DNA from: Parasponia andersonii
Taxonomy: Eukaryota > Streptophyta > Magnoliopsida > Rosales > Cannabaceae
NCBI GenBank assembly: GCA_002914805.1
Contig: JXTB01000377.1
Coordinates: forward strand, 72,315-136,314
Reading direction: 5' to 3'
DNA length: 64,000 nucleotides
This document shows, piece by piece, positions 21,791 through 33,000 of this stretch (its first letter is position 1; the number at the start of each line of letters is the position of its first letter). A program made the translations under genes and the position numbers. Under the pieces are notes generated by a model. The model was given only the letters and a program-made list of their open reading frames with translations. It was not told where the DNA came from and did no database searches.

Positions 21791-24700
21791 ATGACGACCA
21801 GGTGCACACATCCCGACGTCAAAGGGAGCTCCCAAGAAGCACGACCAGATCTAGAGCAGAAGCTGGATCAGATGCTTGCTGCCCTTGCGGAAGCAAACCG
21901 AAAGGCAGACATGGCCCACGAAGCCGTCCTGGGTTTAAGGGACGAAGTCACAGAGGTACGCAGAGATAACGCCCGCCTCAAGGGGTTGCTGGCAAGCGAA
22001 GACAGGACCCAGCAGAGATAAGATTTTGACGAAGAGGTCCACAGGAATTCGGAAGTCAACCACGAGGAGAAGCTCCCGCGCCCTCCGGGTCGCGTATGCA
22101 TGGGGCACATCAAAGCCAGTTGAGACCCCTCCAAACCAGGGGTGCAATAGGCGGAAGACGCCATGGAAACCCAGGAGGTACGCCTCCCGACTGGAAGTAA
22201 TAGATGATGGCAGAGTTGGGTAAGAGACTCGGGGCCCATCACAGCCAGACCTCCGACGACTTAGCAGAGCAAACGATGCGAGGGATCAACCAGACGGCCT
22301 TCGCCAATTAGATCCAGATGGAGCCCAGTCCGAGGGACTTCACCACCCCGACCTTCAGGCCGTTCGAGGGGAAAACTGACCCCCTCGACCACATATACTA
22401 CTTTCAGCAGATGATGGCTTTGGAAACCAGGGACGAGGCCGTTATCTGTAAAGTCTTCTCTACGACCCTGGCGGGACCAGCCCTGCTGTGGTTCAGGCAG
22501 CTCCCAGAAAAATCCATAAACAGGTTCGAAGATTTCTGCAAACTTTTCTTGAAGCAGTACACGGGTGTACGGAGACAGCAAAAAATCATGCGAGACCTGG
22601 ACCGATTAGAACAGGCCGCAGATGAGTCTCCATGAAAATACCTCTCGCGTTTCCTCGAGGTAATGTCCCAGGTCCATAATGCCGACTCGATCCAAGCCGC
22701 AGGCTCATTCGTCAGGAGCCTACAACCAGGATTAATGCTATCGGACCACCTCCTCTTGAATCTCCTGTATGATATGGTGGATGTCCAGGCGAAGTCGGAG
22801 GGGGTCTTCAGGGTGCTGGAAAGCTACCAGAAGGCACCCAAGACCTCCGCCGTGATAACAACAATACCGGTACAAACCCCAGCTCTGCAAGGGGTGAAGA
22901 GACCCCCACCGGGCTAAGGGCCGGATTCGAAGCTAGAAGCCTCCATCCGAGACGGTCAGGAAGATGGCAAGAGGAGGAAGACGTCCAGTGACCCTCTGCC
23001 GAAGTATGAGCTTAACACGCCGATCGACGTGATCTACCTCCAAAACAAGGATAGGGGTATTTTCAAGGATCCACCCAAATCTGGCGTCCCAGAGCATATG
23101 AAGAACAGGAACATGTATTGCCAGTTCCACAAAGACTTCGGGCACGACACTGTCCACTGCCGCAACCTTTACGCTCAAGTCATGATGGTGATCCATGCCG
23201 GCAGGTTGAATCAGAACGTGAAAACTGGCAAAACCCAGCCGCTGGAAGACGTCACCAGGCCTGAGAAAGGGAAGCAGACCCAAGCCTCTAGGTCAGGAGA
23301 GCAGACGCTGAGGATAGTGCCGACCATTGTGGGCAGGCCAGAGCCGACCCAGGATCAAGAGGAGAAGGAAAAGTGCCTCAAAAGAGCTAAAGGTAGGGTA
23401 AAGTGCCGGAGGGGGATGGGCCATTCCGTTAACTATTTGATGTCAGGGGAAAGCCGCACCTCTGCCGCCCCCATCTTTTTCACCCAGCAGGATTTAACTA
23501 CGGTGCGCCAGCCTCACGATGACCCCTTGGTGATTAAATTGCAGATCGGCTCCGCATTGGTCCGAAGGGGTCTGGTCGACAGTGGAAGCAGCGTCGATAT
23601 CCTGTTCCTCAGCTCATTCGAGAATATGGGTCTGGATCGAAGCACACTCAGGACGACCTGTCAGCTGCTGTTCACTTTCGACAGCACAAGGGTCAGCCCT
23701 TTGGGCATTGTGACCCTGAATGTCTGCGCTGCAGAGAGATGCTTGGACGTGGATTTCGTCGTCATTGACTGTCAGTCCTCCTTCAATGCCATCATGGGAA
23801 AGGGATGGATCCACGCCATACATGGGGTCGCTTTTATCCTCCACCAGGTCCTAAGATGTCTATCAAAGGATGGAACCTATACGATAGACATCAAAGGAGA
23901 CCAGGCCTCTGCAAGGAAGTGCTTTTCAACCGCCCTGAGGGGAGTCGACGCGAATGCAAGTGCCTCGACTAGGGACGAATAGCAATCAAAGGACCGCCTG
24001 CCAGCGTATATGAAACAAATCGAAGAAGAGTCTGACGGTCCAAAATCCATGATCGAAGAGCTGGTAGTGGTCCCATTGAAAGAGGCAGATCCGGTGAGGG
24101 TGGTTCTACTCGGGGCCCTATTACCTGAGGAGCAGAAGAACGAAATGTTGGGATTCCTGAAGCGGAATGAGGACGTCTTCGCGTGGTCCCATGATGACAT
24201 GCCCGGGATAGACCCCGCACACACCTGCCACCGGCTGAATATAGATCCCAATTTCCTGTGAGTCAGGCAGAAGCCCTGAAAATTCGCACTAGTGAAAAAC
24301 AGGGCGATCAACAAAGAGGTAGAGAAGCTGCTGGAGAATGGTCTGATCAGGGAATGCGTGTACCCGCGTTGGGTCTCCAACCTGGTAGTGATGAAGAAAA
24401 AAAATGGCGACGACCGTATTTGCATAGACTTCACCAACCTGAATAAGGCCTGTCCGAAGGATAGCTTCCCCCTACCGAGAATCGACCAGATGGTAGATGC
24501 GACAGCGGGATTCAACAGAATGAGCTTTTTGGATGTCTATTCTGGGTACAACCAGATCCCCCTGTACGCGGAAGACTAGATCCATACGGCTTTTATCACG
24601 GAGTGAGGTCTGTACTGCTACAGGCGTATGCCGTTTGGCCTGAAGAACGCGGGGGCAACCTACCAAAGGTTCATGAATAAAATATTCGCCAGGCTTCTAG

Positions 24701-27280
24701 GGAAGATGATGGAAGTCTACATCGACGATATGGTCGTGAAGAGCAGGGAAGATTCAAACCATCTGAGACACCTAGACGAATGTTTTCAGATTCTGAGGCA
24801 ATATCAGATGCGTCTGAATCCCAAGAAATGTGCGTTTGGGGTATACTCTGGGCAATTCCTAGGGCATATCGTGAGCAGGAGGGGTATTGAGGCAAATCTG
24901 ACCCAGCTGACCTCGATCGCGAATGTGCAGAGACCCTCGACCATTCGGGAGGTCCAACGCCTGGCCGGGAAGATAGCCACTCTTAGCCGATTCGTCTCCA
25001 AAATGTCCGACCGATACAAGCCTTTCTTCCAATGCTTGAAGAAAAGCTCTACTGTCATCTGGGGGGAGGAACAGGATAGGGCACTGACAAATCTCAAGCT
25101 GTATTTGAGTCACCCACTTATCCTGGCTTCCCCGGCAGAGGGGGAGTGCCTGTACGCATATTTAGCGGTGTCCGAGGTAGCGATCAGCGCCGTGCTGTTC
25201 ATCGAGGAAGACGGCAGACAGAAACCGGTATTTTATATAAGCCGCATGCTCCTGGATGCCGAGATGCGATATAGTATGGCAGAAAAACTGGTCCTTGCTC
25301 TGGTCAACGCTAAAAAGAAACTGAGGTAGTACTTTGAGGCACACTCGGTCACTGTGTATACGAAATTCTCTATCCGTCAAATTTTGGCCAAGCCAGACTT
25401 GTCAGGACGACTGACCAAATGGGCCATCGAGCTGGGAATATACGATATCGAGTATCAGCCTCGAGCGGCGAAGAAAGGGTAGGTCGTGGTAGATTTTCTG
25501 GTGGAAATCGAATCCTTCGGCGAGCAGCATGACCCACGTCAGATGTCTCAACTCCGCCCCCCTTCAGCCTGGACGCTCCACACCAACAGATCCACGAATA
25601 CCTCAGGGTCAGGTATCGGGATAGTCTTGCAGACCCCGACGGGTCTCAGAGTTGAGAAGGCGTTGAGGCTCGGTTTCCAAGCGACTAATAATGAGGCAAA
25701 GTACAAGGCACTGCTGCAAGGCCTTGAGCTGGCACTACACTTCGGAGTGGAGGACATCGCAGTAAAGACCGACTCGCAGTTGATCGCGGGTCAGGTCAGG
25801 GGAAATTTCGAAGTAAAAGAACTGAGGTTGCACAGGTACTTCTCCAAGGTAATGGGGGCAAAAGCTCACTTTGACAATTTCAATATCGAACTAGTCCCCA
25901 GGGAGATGAACCAGAGGGCCGACAAGCTAGCTAAGAGTGCATCAACCGGGGGTACAGTTGGAAGCATAGAAGTTCTCTTAGAGGGCGGGAGCATGGAGGA
26001 CCCCCCGCAGACCCCTGCGCACCATGTATTCGCAACCGGAGCTGCTGACGAAGGGTGGATGAAACCTATCACACAATTTGACGTTGAGAAACCTGCCCAC
26101 AGACCCCCGGGAAGCAAGATCAGTCAGATTGAAAGCCGCCAGGTACTCGATGGTGGGTGAACAGTTATATAGGAGATTGACAATGGGACCGATGCTACGG
26201 TTCATAGGTCCTGTCGAAGCGCAAAAGCTAATGGAGGAAATCCACGAGGGAGTATGCGGCAACCACTCTGGCAGACGCAGCCTCGCTCACAAGGCTCTAA
26301 CGGCTGGATACTTCTGGCTATACATGATGATAGAGGCGGCCCGATTCGTCAAGAAGTGCGATAAGTGCCAGAGGTTCGCCCCAGTGAAACGCCAGCCCGC
26401 GGAGGTACTTCATTCGAACATAACCCCCTGGCCATTTGCCAAATAGGGTCTGGACATCGTCGGAGAGCTCCCCAGAAGTCCAAGGGGAAGGAGGTATGTT
26501 CTGCTGCCCACAGATTACTTCACCAAATGGGTAGAAGCTGAAGCATACGCAATTGTTAGTAAGACAGATACGATTAACTTCATCTGGAAGAACATAATCT
26601 GTCGGTTCGGGATCCCGAAAGAGATACACGCCGATCATGGCACATAGTTCCAAAATGCTAAGGTCAAGGAGCTGTGCGAGTTGTATGATATAAGACTCAG
26701 TTTCTCTTCCGTGAACTACTCTCAGGGGAACGGTCAAGCGGAGGCAACGAATAAAGCCATATTCAACAACATAAAAAAGAACCTGCAGGAGGCTAAAGGC
26801 AAGTGGTTAGAAGAGCTGACGGCCGTCGTATGGGCTCATCGAACCACAGAGCGGAGGTCAACTGGAAGAATGCCATTCGCCTTGGTCTACAGGTCAGAGG
26901 CCGTGATCCCGACCGAGGTCGGCCTCCCGACTCTTCGCTCTGAAGTGGTAAAAGATACCCCCTTAAACGAACTCCAGCTGAGCCGCAACACAGACCTCCT
27001 GGAGGAAACGAGAGACATGGCCCTAGTCCACCTGGCTTCATACCACCAGTAGGCTAGATCTTACTATGCGAACAAGGTTAATGCCCGACAATTTAACTCC
27101 GGGGATTGGGTCTTGAAAGTTAGAACAGGGAATTCCTCGAAACTGGACTCCAATTAGATCGGACCCTATGAGGTGATCAAAACACTCGACATTGGTGTGT
27201 ATATCCTGAAAGAGCTCAAAACTAGGAAAAACCTGCCGAACATATGGAACGCTCAGCACTTGAAAAAGTATTACGTGTAA
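21791..27280 (+). pseudogene. gag-pol: Tat gypsy gag-pro-pol polyprotein, copy 1 (defective)
   Basis: One ancestral frame from the ATG at 21791 to the TAA at 27278. Order: an N-terminal coiled coil (to about 22015); the Gag domain (22318-22900, with L-L-W-F-R-Q-L-P); a C-x2-H-x4-H-x4-C knuckle (23119-23160); an aspartic protease with D-S-G-S-S (Asp codon at 23578); reverse transcriptase (24292-25100, Y-I-D-D at 24718-24729); RNase H (25100-25480); a second RNase H (25560-25960); integrase with an H-H-C-C finger (about 26230-26380) and D-D-E core (26450-26760). A net 1-nt deletion within 22022-22204 and a 2-nt deletion near 26080 shift the frame. At least ten stops interrupt it, most explained by CAG to TAG, TGG to TAG or CGA to TGA. 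In the second RNase H the catalytic Asp is Asn and the catalytic Glu is Lys. Confidence 0.93.
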
Positions 27281-27712
27281 GACACATGCATATGATGTAA
27301 GACCATGTGAATTCTTATATTGATGAGAAGCTTAAATCCAAATTAGGTCAAGTTCCCTTTTTGCTGCATGGATTCATCTTTTGGATAGCTATGGAAAAAG
27401 GGGTCTGCCCACAGTGGCAGACCCCACGCACTATTCACACGTGGGAACCATGTGAACGCTTATATTATTAGAAGTCTTAATTCCGAAACAGGTCAGGTCT
27501 TTTGCCACACGGAAAAGGGGTCTGTCCACAGTGGCAGACCCAACGTTTTATTTGCACAAGCAAAATAGGCATACCAGGCTACCACAGGAAAGGGTCTGCC
27601 CACAGTGGCAGAATCCAGCGTTTTATTTTGCGCAGGCAAAAAATCATACCAAATTACCACGAAAAAGGGTCTGCCACAATTGCAGACCATACCCACTACT
27701 CGCACAATAAAC
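27281..27712 (+). repeat. post-pol hairpin repeat block, copy 1
   Basis: Four irregularly spaced copies of a palindrome with stems GGTCTGCC and GGCAGACC around a CACAGT loop (27402-27423, 27519-27540, 27593-27614 and a variant at 27668-27686). They are embedded in sequence related to the 164-bp repeats of copy 2 (61235-61735). No ORF is conserved between the two elements here. Confidence 0.75.
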
Positions 27713-28020
27713 GATCGTACTATGGGAGTCACGTCGCTCGTCGACGACCCGAGAAAATGTACGAAGAGGAAACTGCTGTGCAACAAGAACTTGCCAGCAG
27801 ACCTCAAAAACGCTCGTACTATGGGAGTCACGTCGCTCGTCGACGACCCGAGAAAACGTACGAAGAGGAAACTGCTGTGCAACAAGAACTTGCCAGCAGA
27901 CCTCAAAAATGCTCGTACTATGGGAGTCATATCGCTCATCGACGACCTGAGAAAACGTACGAAGAGGAAACTGCTGTGCAATAAAAACTTGCCAGCGGAC
28001 CTCCAAAACAATCGTACTCT
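27713..28020 (+). repeat. 99-bp tandem array, copy 1 (about 3 units)
   Basis: Units begin tcgtactatggga at 27715, 27814 and 27913, and a degraded start is at 28012, so the period is exactly 99 bp. Each unit contains 'cgtcgctcgtcgacgacc' and 'gtacgaagaggaaa'. The period happens to be 33 codons, giving an apparent repeat protein. The homologous array of copy 2 has a 100-bp period, so a coding role is unlikely. Confidence 0.9.
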
Positions 28021-28893
28021 GGGAATAAAATCGTGCAATAAAACACTTGCCGATGACTCGAAAAAAAAAAAACTGTACGAAGAGAAAAGGGGTGTGCAAC
28101 TCAAAGAGCTCACTAGCAGACCCCCTAAAGAACATTTTAGCTATTCGAGTGGCTAAAGGAAAGCAAGGTCGGGATCCATCCATTGGAAGTGGACCCCCCC
28201 CTAAAGAACGTTTTGGCTATACGAAGAGCTAAAGGAAAACAGGCTCTACCCGGGGGATGATTTATTTGCACGTGGTCAGGGTGAACAGATTTGGAGTCTA
28301 CCCGTTGGAAGTAGTCCAGTATCAAACCAAATATAAAGACAAAAATTAAGATTAAAGCCCGTTTATTATGTCCTAAAAATACAAAGCACACGGTTAATAG
28401 TGGTGTGCACTCTTAAATCCTACTTACGGGATGCAGGTCTAGAACGGACTCTTAAGGGGACGTCGGAGTAATAGTGCCCTGTTTATTCCTGGTAAGAGCC
28501 GAGCCCAGGCCTTCTCCTTTGCAGCGACGGGTCCAAATAATGGTCGACCAATCCCCAGAGCTGGTTCCAAGCACAGTCCCATTTGGGGTCGGAAAAGTCC
28601 AGCCACACACGTGGGTCAAACTCTGCCAAAACAAGTTATAACAAGAGTTATACCTCCATGAAACTAGATGAGTCAAAACTTGCACTCCTATCTCCGGAAC
28701 TAATCTTGGTAGTCATGATCCGAGGAAGACTCACTAGTTGTTCGAAATTGAGTCCATACAATTACTCATACAGACGGTCGGACGCGATCAACAAAGGAAA
28801 AGAAAACAGACTAAAGAAAGTTGCACTGTTCTTATTATTTATTCAAAGGATTACAACGAAGGTCAGCTTTACAAATGTACAAAGTTAGAGACC
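28021..28893. other. region between array and antisense gene, copy 1
   Basis: Includes diverged repeats with 'gtctacccgttggaagt' (28170-28320), related to 62510-62740 of copy 2. The remainder (28380-28890) aligns with 62800-63360 of copy 2 and probably holds the 3' UTR of the antisense gene. No sense ORF is supported. Confidence 0.6.
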
Positions 28894-31800
28894 CTAGTTA
28901 CCTCCGTCCATTGGAGCGCAGTCAACCTCGGCGCTTGGACCGGCCCCAGTGGAGGGTGGCATGGCAGGGTCGGATTCATCACTAGATACAATGACCGCGC
29001 CAAACCCCTCACCGAATGAGACCCCGAGACTAGGCTGAATATCAGGAACTTCCGAAGTTCATTCTGGCGGACCAGAAGCAGGGATAAGTTCTATGGCACC
29101 AGAAACAGATGTAGAGGGCCCGTCCTTTTCCAGGGCAAGCATCTTCAGCACATCAGCCGGATACGTGATACTGATGTCGTCCCCGAGCTGCTGCATATAG
29201 TGCTTGACGGAGTAGTGATCCCTCTCGACGCCTTTCTGATCGTCAAATTTGTCTGGCGTCACCACCTCAGCGTGGCCTTCGAATTCTCTATTCTCTCAGC
29301 CAAACCTATAACTTTCCGCAGAAAGGACGTCCACCTGCCTCTGGTACCTTGTTTTTAATTTCTCCTCATCCGCCAGCCTGTCCTTCAACGCCGCCAATCT
29401 GAGCTCCGCCTGCCGCTGTGATAAGTCGACCAAAAAAGTGTTAATGCCGGTAAGATCCTCGCCGTGTGTGCAGGACAACTCCACATGAGCACCCATCAGA
29501 TTTTTGTGATCTAGGAAGAGATATCGATTTACCTCATTGGACCAGTTAAGCCTGCGTCGCAGAGAATGAGCCTCTAGCTTGGCTGTCACCTCAGCTTTTC
29601 TCGCTTCCTTGGCGTCCTCAACAGCCCTGTTACAAGAAATAAAGCCCAGCCCCATCTCTGCCCCCGCGCTCTGCAACTCTTGTTCCTTGACCCTTAGCTC
29701 GTCCTGGGCTAGTCTGGCGGCCTCGGAGTGGGCAAGTTTGTCAGCCTCTGCCTCAGCCAGTCTCGTGACCAGCTCCTCGCATCTAGTCCTCTCGACGCTC
29801 AAAGCCTGAGCCACCGCACTGCTGACCCTCGCCTCCTCGAGGCTCTGATATAAGTCAAAGTCAGACCTCAATTCGGCGAGGATGGCCTCGCTATGCTCGA
29901 CCAGCGCAGAGCGAGAGCTCAGCTCTTCAGTCAAATCCTTGATGCGAGAGGAGTAGAGAGATTGGATGGCGGCCAGCTGCAGGTTAGATAAAAAAGGGAA
30001 GGATCAGCGTTTAGCAAGGGTGCTAAAAAATATAGAAACAACCAAATGGACCACACCTGAGCGAAGGTACACTGGGTGACCAGCTCGACATTCTCCAAAG
30101 AGAGCGCCTCCAGCTTCGACTCTGCGGCTGGACTCTCTCTCTGAGCGTCGCTCGCGACAGGGGGACAAGGCCCAACCCAGCTAGCCGTGAGGGCACCTTC
30201 TCCGCTCGCCGGGCACGCCTCCGAGGCAATGGCGGCAGGGACGGAGGGAAGTCTGGTGCCATCAAGAGCACCATCGGCTACAGAGGGAGGTAGGGCATCT
30301 CCTCTAGGTAGGCCACTGTGCGCCGACCTTTTTCTCCTTAGAAGGGTCAGCGTCGCCCCGTCGTCGTCACTATCGGACGAGGGGGCCACACTGACCCTCT
30401 TCTCCACCCGGCCCTCCTCTTCATTGGACGAGCCGACCTCACGTTGCCGCTTCGTGGGGACCGGAGGAGGGGAGGATAGTCTAGATTTCAATCTCGGAGC
30501 CCCCCCACTGAGCTCGGTGATCTCCCCATCAAGGCTAACAGTGCTCGATTTCGAACCGGAGTCGGGGGTGGAGGAGATTGTTGCAGCAGACCCCCCAGCC
30601 GGGCTCGACGTCATCTCTTCCCCCTGTGCCATCCGTGTGGTAGACGGTCCCCCGGATGGAGTTTCGCTTGTGTCAGAGCGAGGGACCGTTGGCATTTCGC
30701 CTCCTGAAAGCACCACAAGGCACCGTCAGCGGGTGCCTTGGTGCGAGCCTTATGAGCCACGACTCCCCCCTTGACAGGTGAGGGGTCAGCCGATGGGCCT
30801 GTCTCAGAACCTGCGGAGAACAAATAATATGTTTAGCTCACGGCCACAATCTGACCCACGAAGCTCAAGGATGCGAAAATGAACCTACCCTTAGCCTTCT
30901 TGGGGCCGGCGGCCTCCTCACTGCGGAGCCTAACACACTCTGCAGCCACAAGCCTCACGGCCTCCTCGAGCTCATGGCTAGACGGTGCCACCAAGTCGTT
31001 AGAGCCCGCCAATTGGCTTGAAGCCATAACCTGTCGACCCACCATGGCGATCTGTCATGCTCATCCCGGCGGAATCGGTTCAGGGCGGAGGCGTCAAGTC
31101 GGCTCCGTATGTGCTTGGTGATGACCCAGGTATCCAGAGGGAATGGGAGGTATAAAACCATCTTGGGCATCATGTTCATCACCAGGGGTTTGAGGAAAGC
31201 CTGGATGTGCCGGCAGTCCCCAGGAGATCCAAAGATGACTATCCCCTCCAGGCTTTTGAGCCGCCCCACTGGCAGACGCGGCTCGAACCTACTCTCTTCT
31301 GCCGAGGCTGCATAAGACAAAATAACGTGAGCAATAACAGACAAGGAGAGCACAGACCCGAAAATAACGACCTGACACTTACTCTGCAGGAAAGTTGAGG
31401 GAACTTGGAAGTGCTCGCCGTTCACCCAAGGGGAGCACCACGCCCCTCCAATGGCGTATAGCCTGGCGTGAGAGTCCCATTGTTTGTCAGACTACGGCAA
31501 GCCCCAGAAGATGTGGCGTCCTGACAATGGCTGGAGGTAGAAGGTGGGATAGGAACTTTTCTTAGGGATAAGGGTGAGCTTGTAAGCATAAAAGACCACC
31601 TCCAGGTCAATATGCAAATTATAGAGTACCGACAGAGCGGAAAGCCCCATCAAAATCATGATCCCGTTTGCATTCAACTGCATCGGGTGGATCCCCGTCA
31701 AAGAGAAAAATTGGTGGACTAGGGGAGGAAGGGGGAATCGCAACCAGTCCAGATGCTTTCTGCCCAGAATGATGGAACCTTCGGGGGCACAAGGGCGAAG

Positions 31801-31926
31801 ATACCAGTCCACAGGGCTTTCGACACTTTGTAGCATCACTCCACCAGGAAGGCAGAGTTGTCTCCTTAGAGAGTCCAGCTCTGAATCCATGACGGGGTAC
31901 AATTCCTGATTTTGACTTGAAGCCAT
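28894..31926 (-). pseudogene. antisense gene of Tat element: gypsy-type transposase-like domain, coiled coil, acidic tail
   Basis: Four exons are inferred on the strand opposite gag-pol: 31926-31383, 31307-30889, 30703-30057 and 29976-28894, about 897 codons. Introns 31308-31382 and 29977-30056 have GTAAGT/GCAG and GTGTGG/GCAG borders. The middle intron 30704-30888 (GTAGGT/TTTCAG) joins frames that are otherwise closed; an alternative acceptor is at 30811. Exon 1 has R-F-P-L-P-P-L and Y-L-Q-P-L-S-G-R-H-I-F-W-G-L-P, typical of the plant 'putative gypsy-type transposase' domain (Transposase_28-like). Exon 3 is Ser/Pro-rich with basic K-R-Q-R and R-R-K-R clusters. Exon 4 is a long Ala/Glu-rich coiled coil. 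Damage: TAG at 31492, TGA at 29296 and 29059, and one frameshift near 31055. The three stops fit C-to-T or G-to-A change. Function unknown. Confidence 0.72.
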
Positions 31927-32049
31927 TGTTCGAGATGCGATCAGAAGAATAAAAGTCTCTGGAAGGGGAGAAATTAGAAAAGGGGAGAACAAAGGAGACC
32001 GAACAGTCGGAACTTCAAAATTCAAATAGAATTTGTGACATGGGATGGC

Positions 32050-32090
32050 GTGCCTCCACGTCGGCAGGGAAAGAGCCACGTGCACCCCCC
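32050..32090 (-). promoter_or_regulatory. possible promoter elements of the antisense gene
   Basis: A palindromic CACGTG (32077-32082) and a nearby ccgacgtgg on the minus strand (about 32053-32062) lie 130-160 bp upstream of the antisense ATG at 31926, outside the LTR. No clear TATA box is seen. The leader (31930-32040) is pyrimidine-rich on the minus strand. Confidence 0.35.
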
Positions 32091-32139
32091 AGATTGGAGG
32101 AACGGATAAACGATTTCCCTACTTGATGGGCACTAATCT

Positions 32140-32163
32140 GTCAAGTAGGGAAATGGCGGCAGT
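32140..32163 (+). promoter_or_regulatory. purine-rich tract before the 3' LTR, copy 1
   Basis: The sequence aagtagggaaatggcggcag directly precedes the TGTGGG start of the 3' LTR at 32164 and is the best candidate for the polypurine tract that primes plus-strand synthesis. Confidence 0.5.
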
Positions 32164-33000
32164 TGTGGGACCCGTTCCCAAATCATGCACCACGTGGATG
32201 ATTAAGTGGCAGAACAGGCCACCAACGGGACCCACCGTCTGACAGGTATCAAGAATGATTAGCTAAAGGCCACACGGGCCACACGTGATATCACAATCAG
32301 CCGTTGGGCTATCCGAGATTAGGGTCGGGCCCATCGCTGACCCTGAGCAAGCTCGGCCCAGTCCGACCCTTACCTCGACAGGTGGGGGGGTCGGAAGTCC
32401 TAAGGGTCTTCCGCCAAAGTACGATGGAAAGCAATTCACAACTCCAGACTCAGACAGAGCATTTAATGCAGTCCTAGGTAGGCGAGCCCAGGGGAAGGGG
32501 GCAAGCCATCCTGACAAAACGGCGATTTGACCAAACCTCACCCCTGACAGATTCAAGCCGTAGGAGGCAGCGGAAATCAGGCTACAGCGATACAGAGGTA
32601 ATCACGGTAATCTCGGCCCGTGATCTCTGAGAAACATCNGGGAAAAAGGTACTCAGTCCTGAGATTGAGACCCGAGTGGTTCACAATCTCAGGACTACAT
32701 ATATATGAGCCATGCGTTCCCGAGAGGGACATGTACGCTTACAAAAAAGAAATATATATAAAGAAACTTATGATTAAGAAAGAAACATATACTCATATAG
32801 AACTCATTCCTTGCTACCCAAAATCAAAGACTAAACGCTGACTTAAGCATCGGAGAGTCTTTGCAGGTAGCCACCCCCACCTCTCCGACCCTGCCTGGAG
32901 TTCAGAGTACTTTGGGAAAGCAAAGACACGTGGACAATTGGAGAGCACTGCATCAGTGGTTCAGAGACACGTGGATGGCTGGTGAGAAACCGCTCCAACA
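32164..33000 (+). repeat. gypsy copy 1, 3' LTR
   Basis: 837 bp, TGTGGGACCC…CCGCTCCAACA. Contains CCACGTGG near 32191, a TATA-rich promoter-like stretch near 32698-32706, and one N at 32639. Followed by the target duplication ATATA. Confidence 0.93.

Larger units (their letters stand above)
21081..33000 (+). mobile_element. complete Tat-lineage Ty3/gypsy retrotransposon, copy 1
   Basis: Has LTRs at 21081-21679 and 32164-33000 and a perfect 5-bp target duplication ATATA (21076-21080 and 33001-33005). Inside are a primer site, gag-pol on the plus strand (21791-27280), hairpin and tandem repeats (27400-28330) and a spliced-looking gene on the minus strand (28894-31926). A second, archaeal-type RNase H after the usual one and an extra ORF between pol and the 3' LTR are features known for the Tat lineage (Ogre/Retand/RIRE2-like). 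In 268 aligned LTR bases I counted 15 differences, all transitions. The element is defective but structurally whole. Confidence 0.92.

Noticed and set aside
27605..28156. ORF with 33-residue tandem repeats that looks like a basic repeat protein
   Set aside because: It arises because the DNA array has a 99-bp period. The homologous array in copy 2 has a 100-bp period and cannot keep a frame, so coding is not conserved.
30187..30774. 195-residue plus-strand ORF, Ser/Pro-rich
   Set aside because: Shadow of the Ser/Pro-rich third exon of the antisense gene. It has no domain and no counterpart in other elements that I can see.
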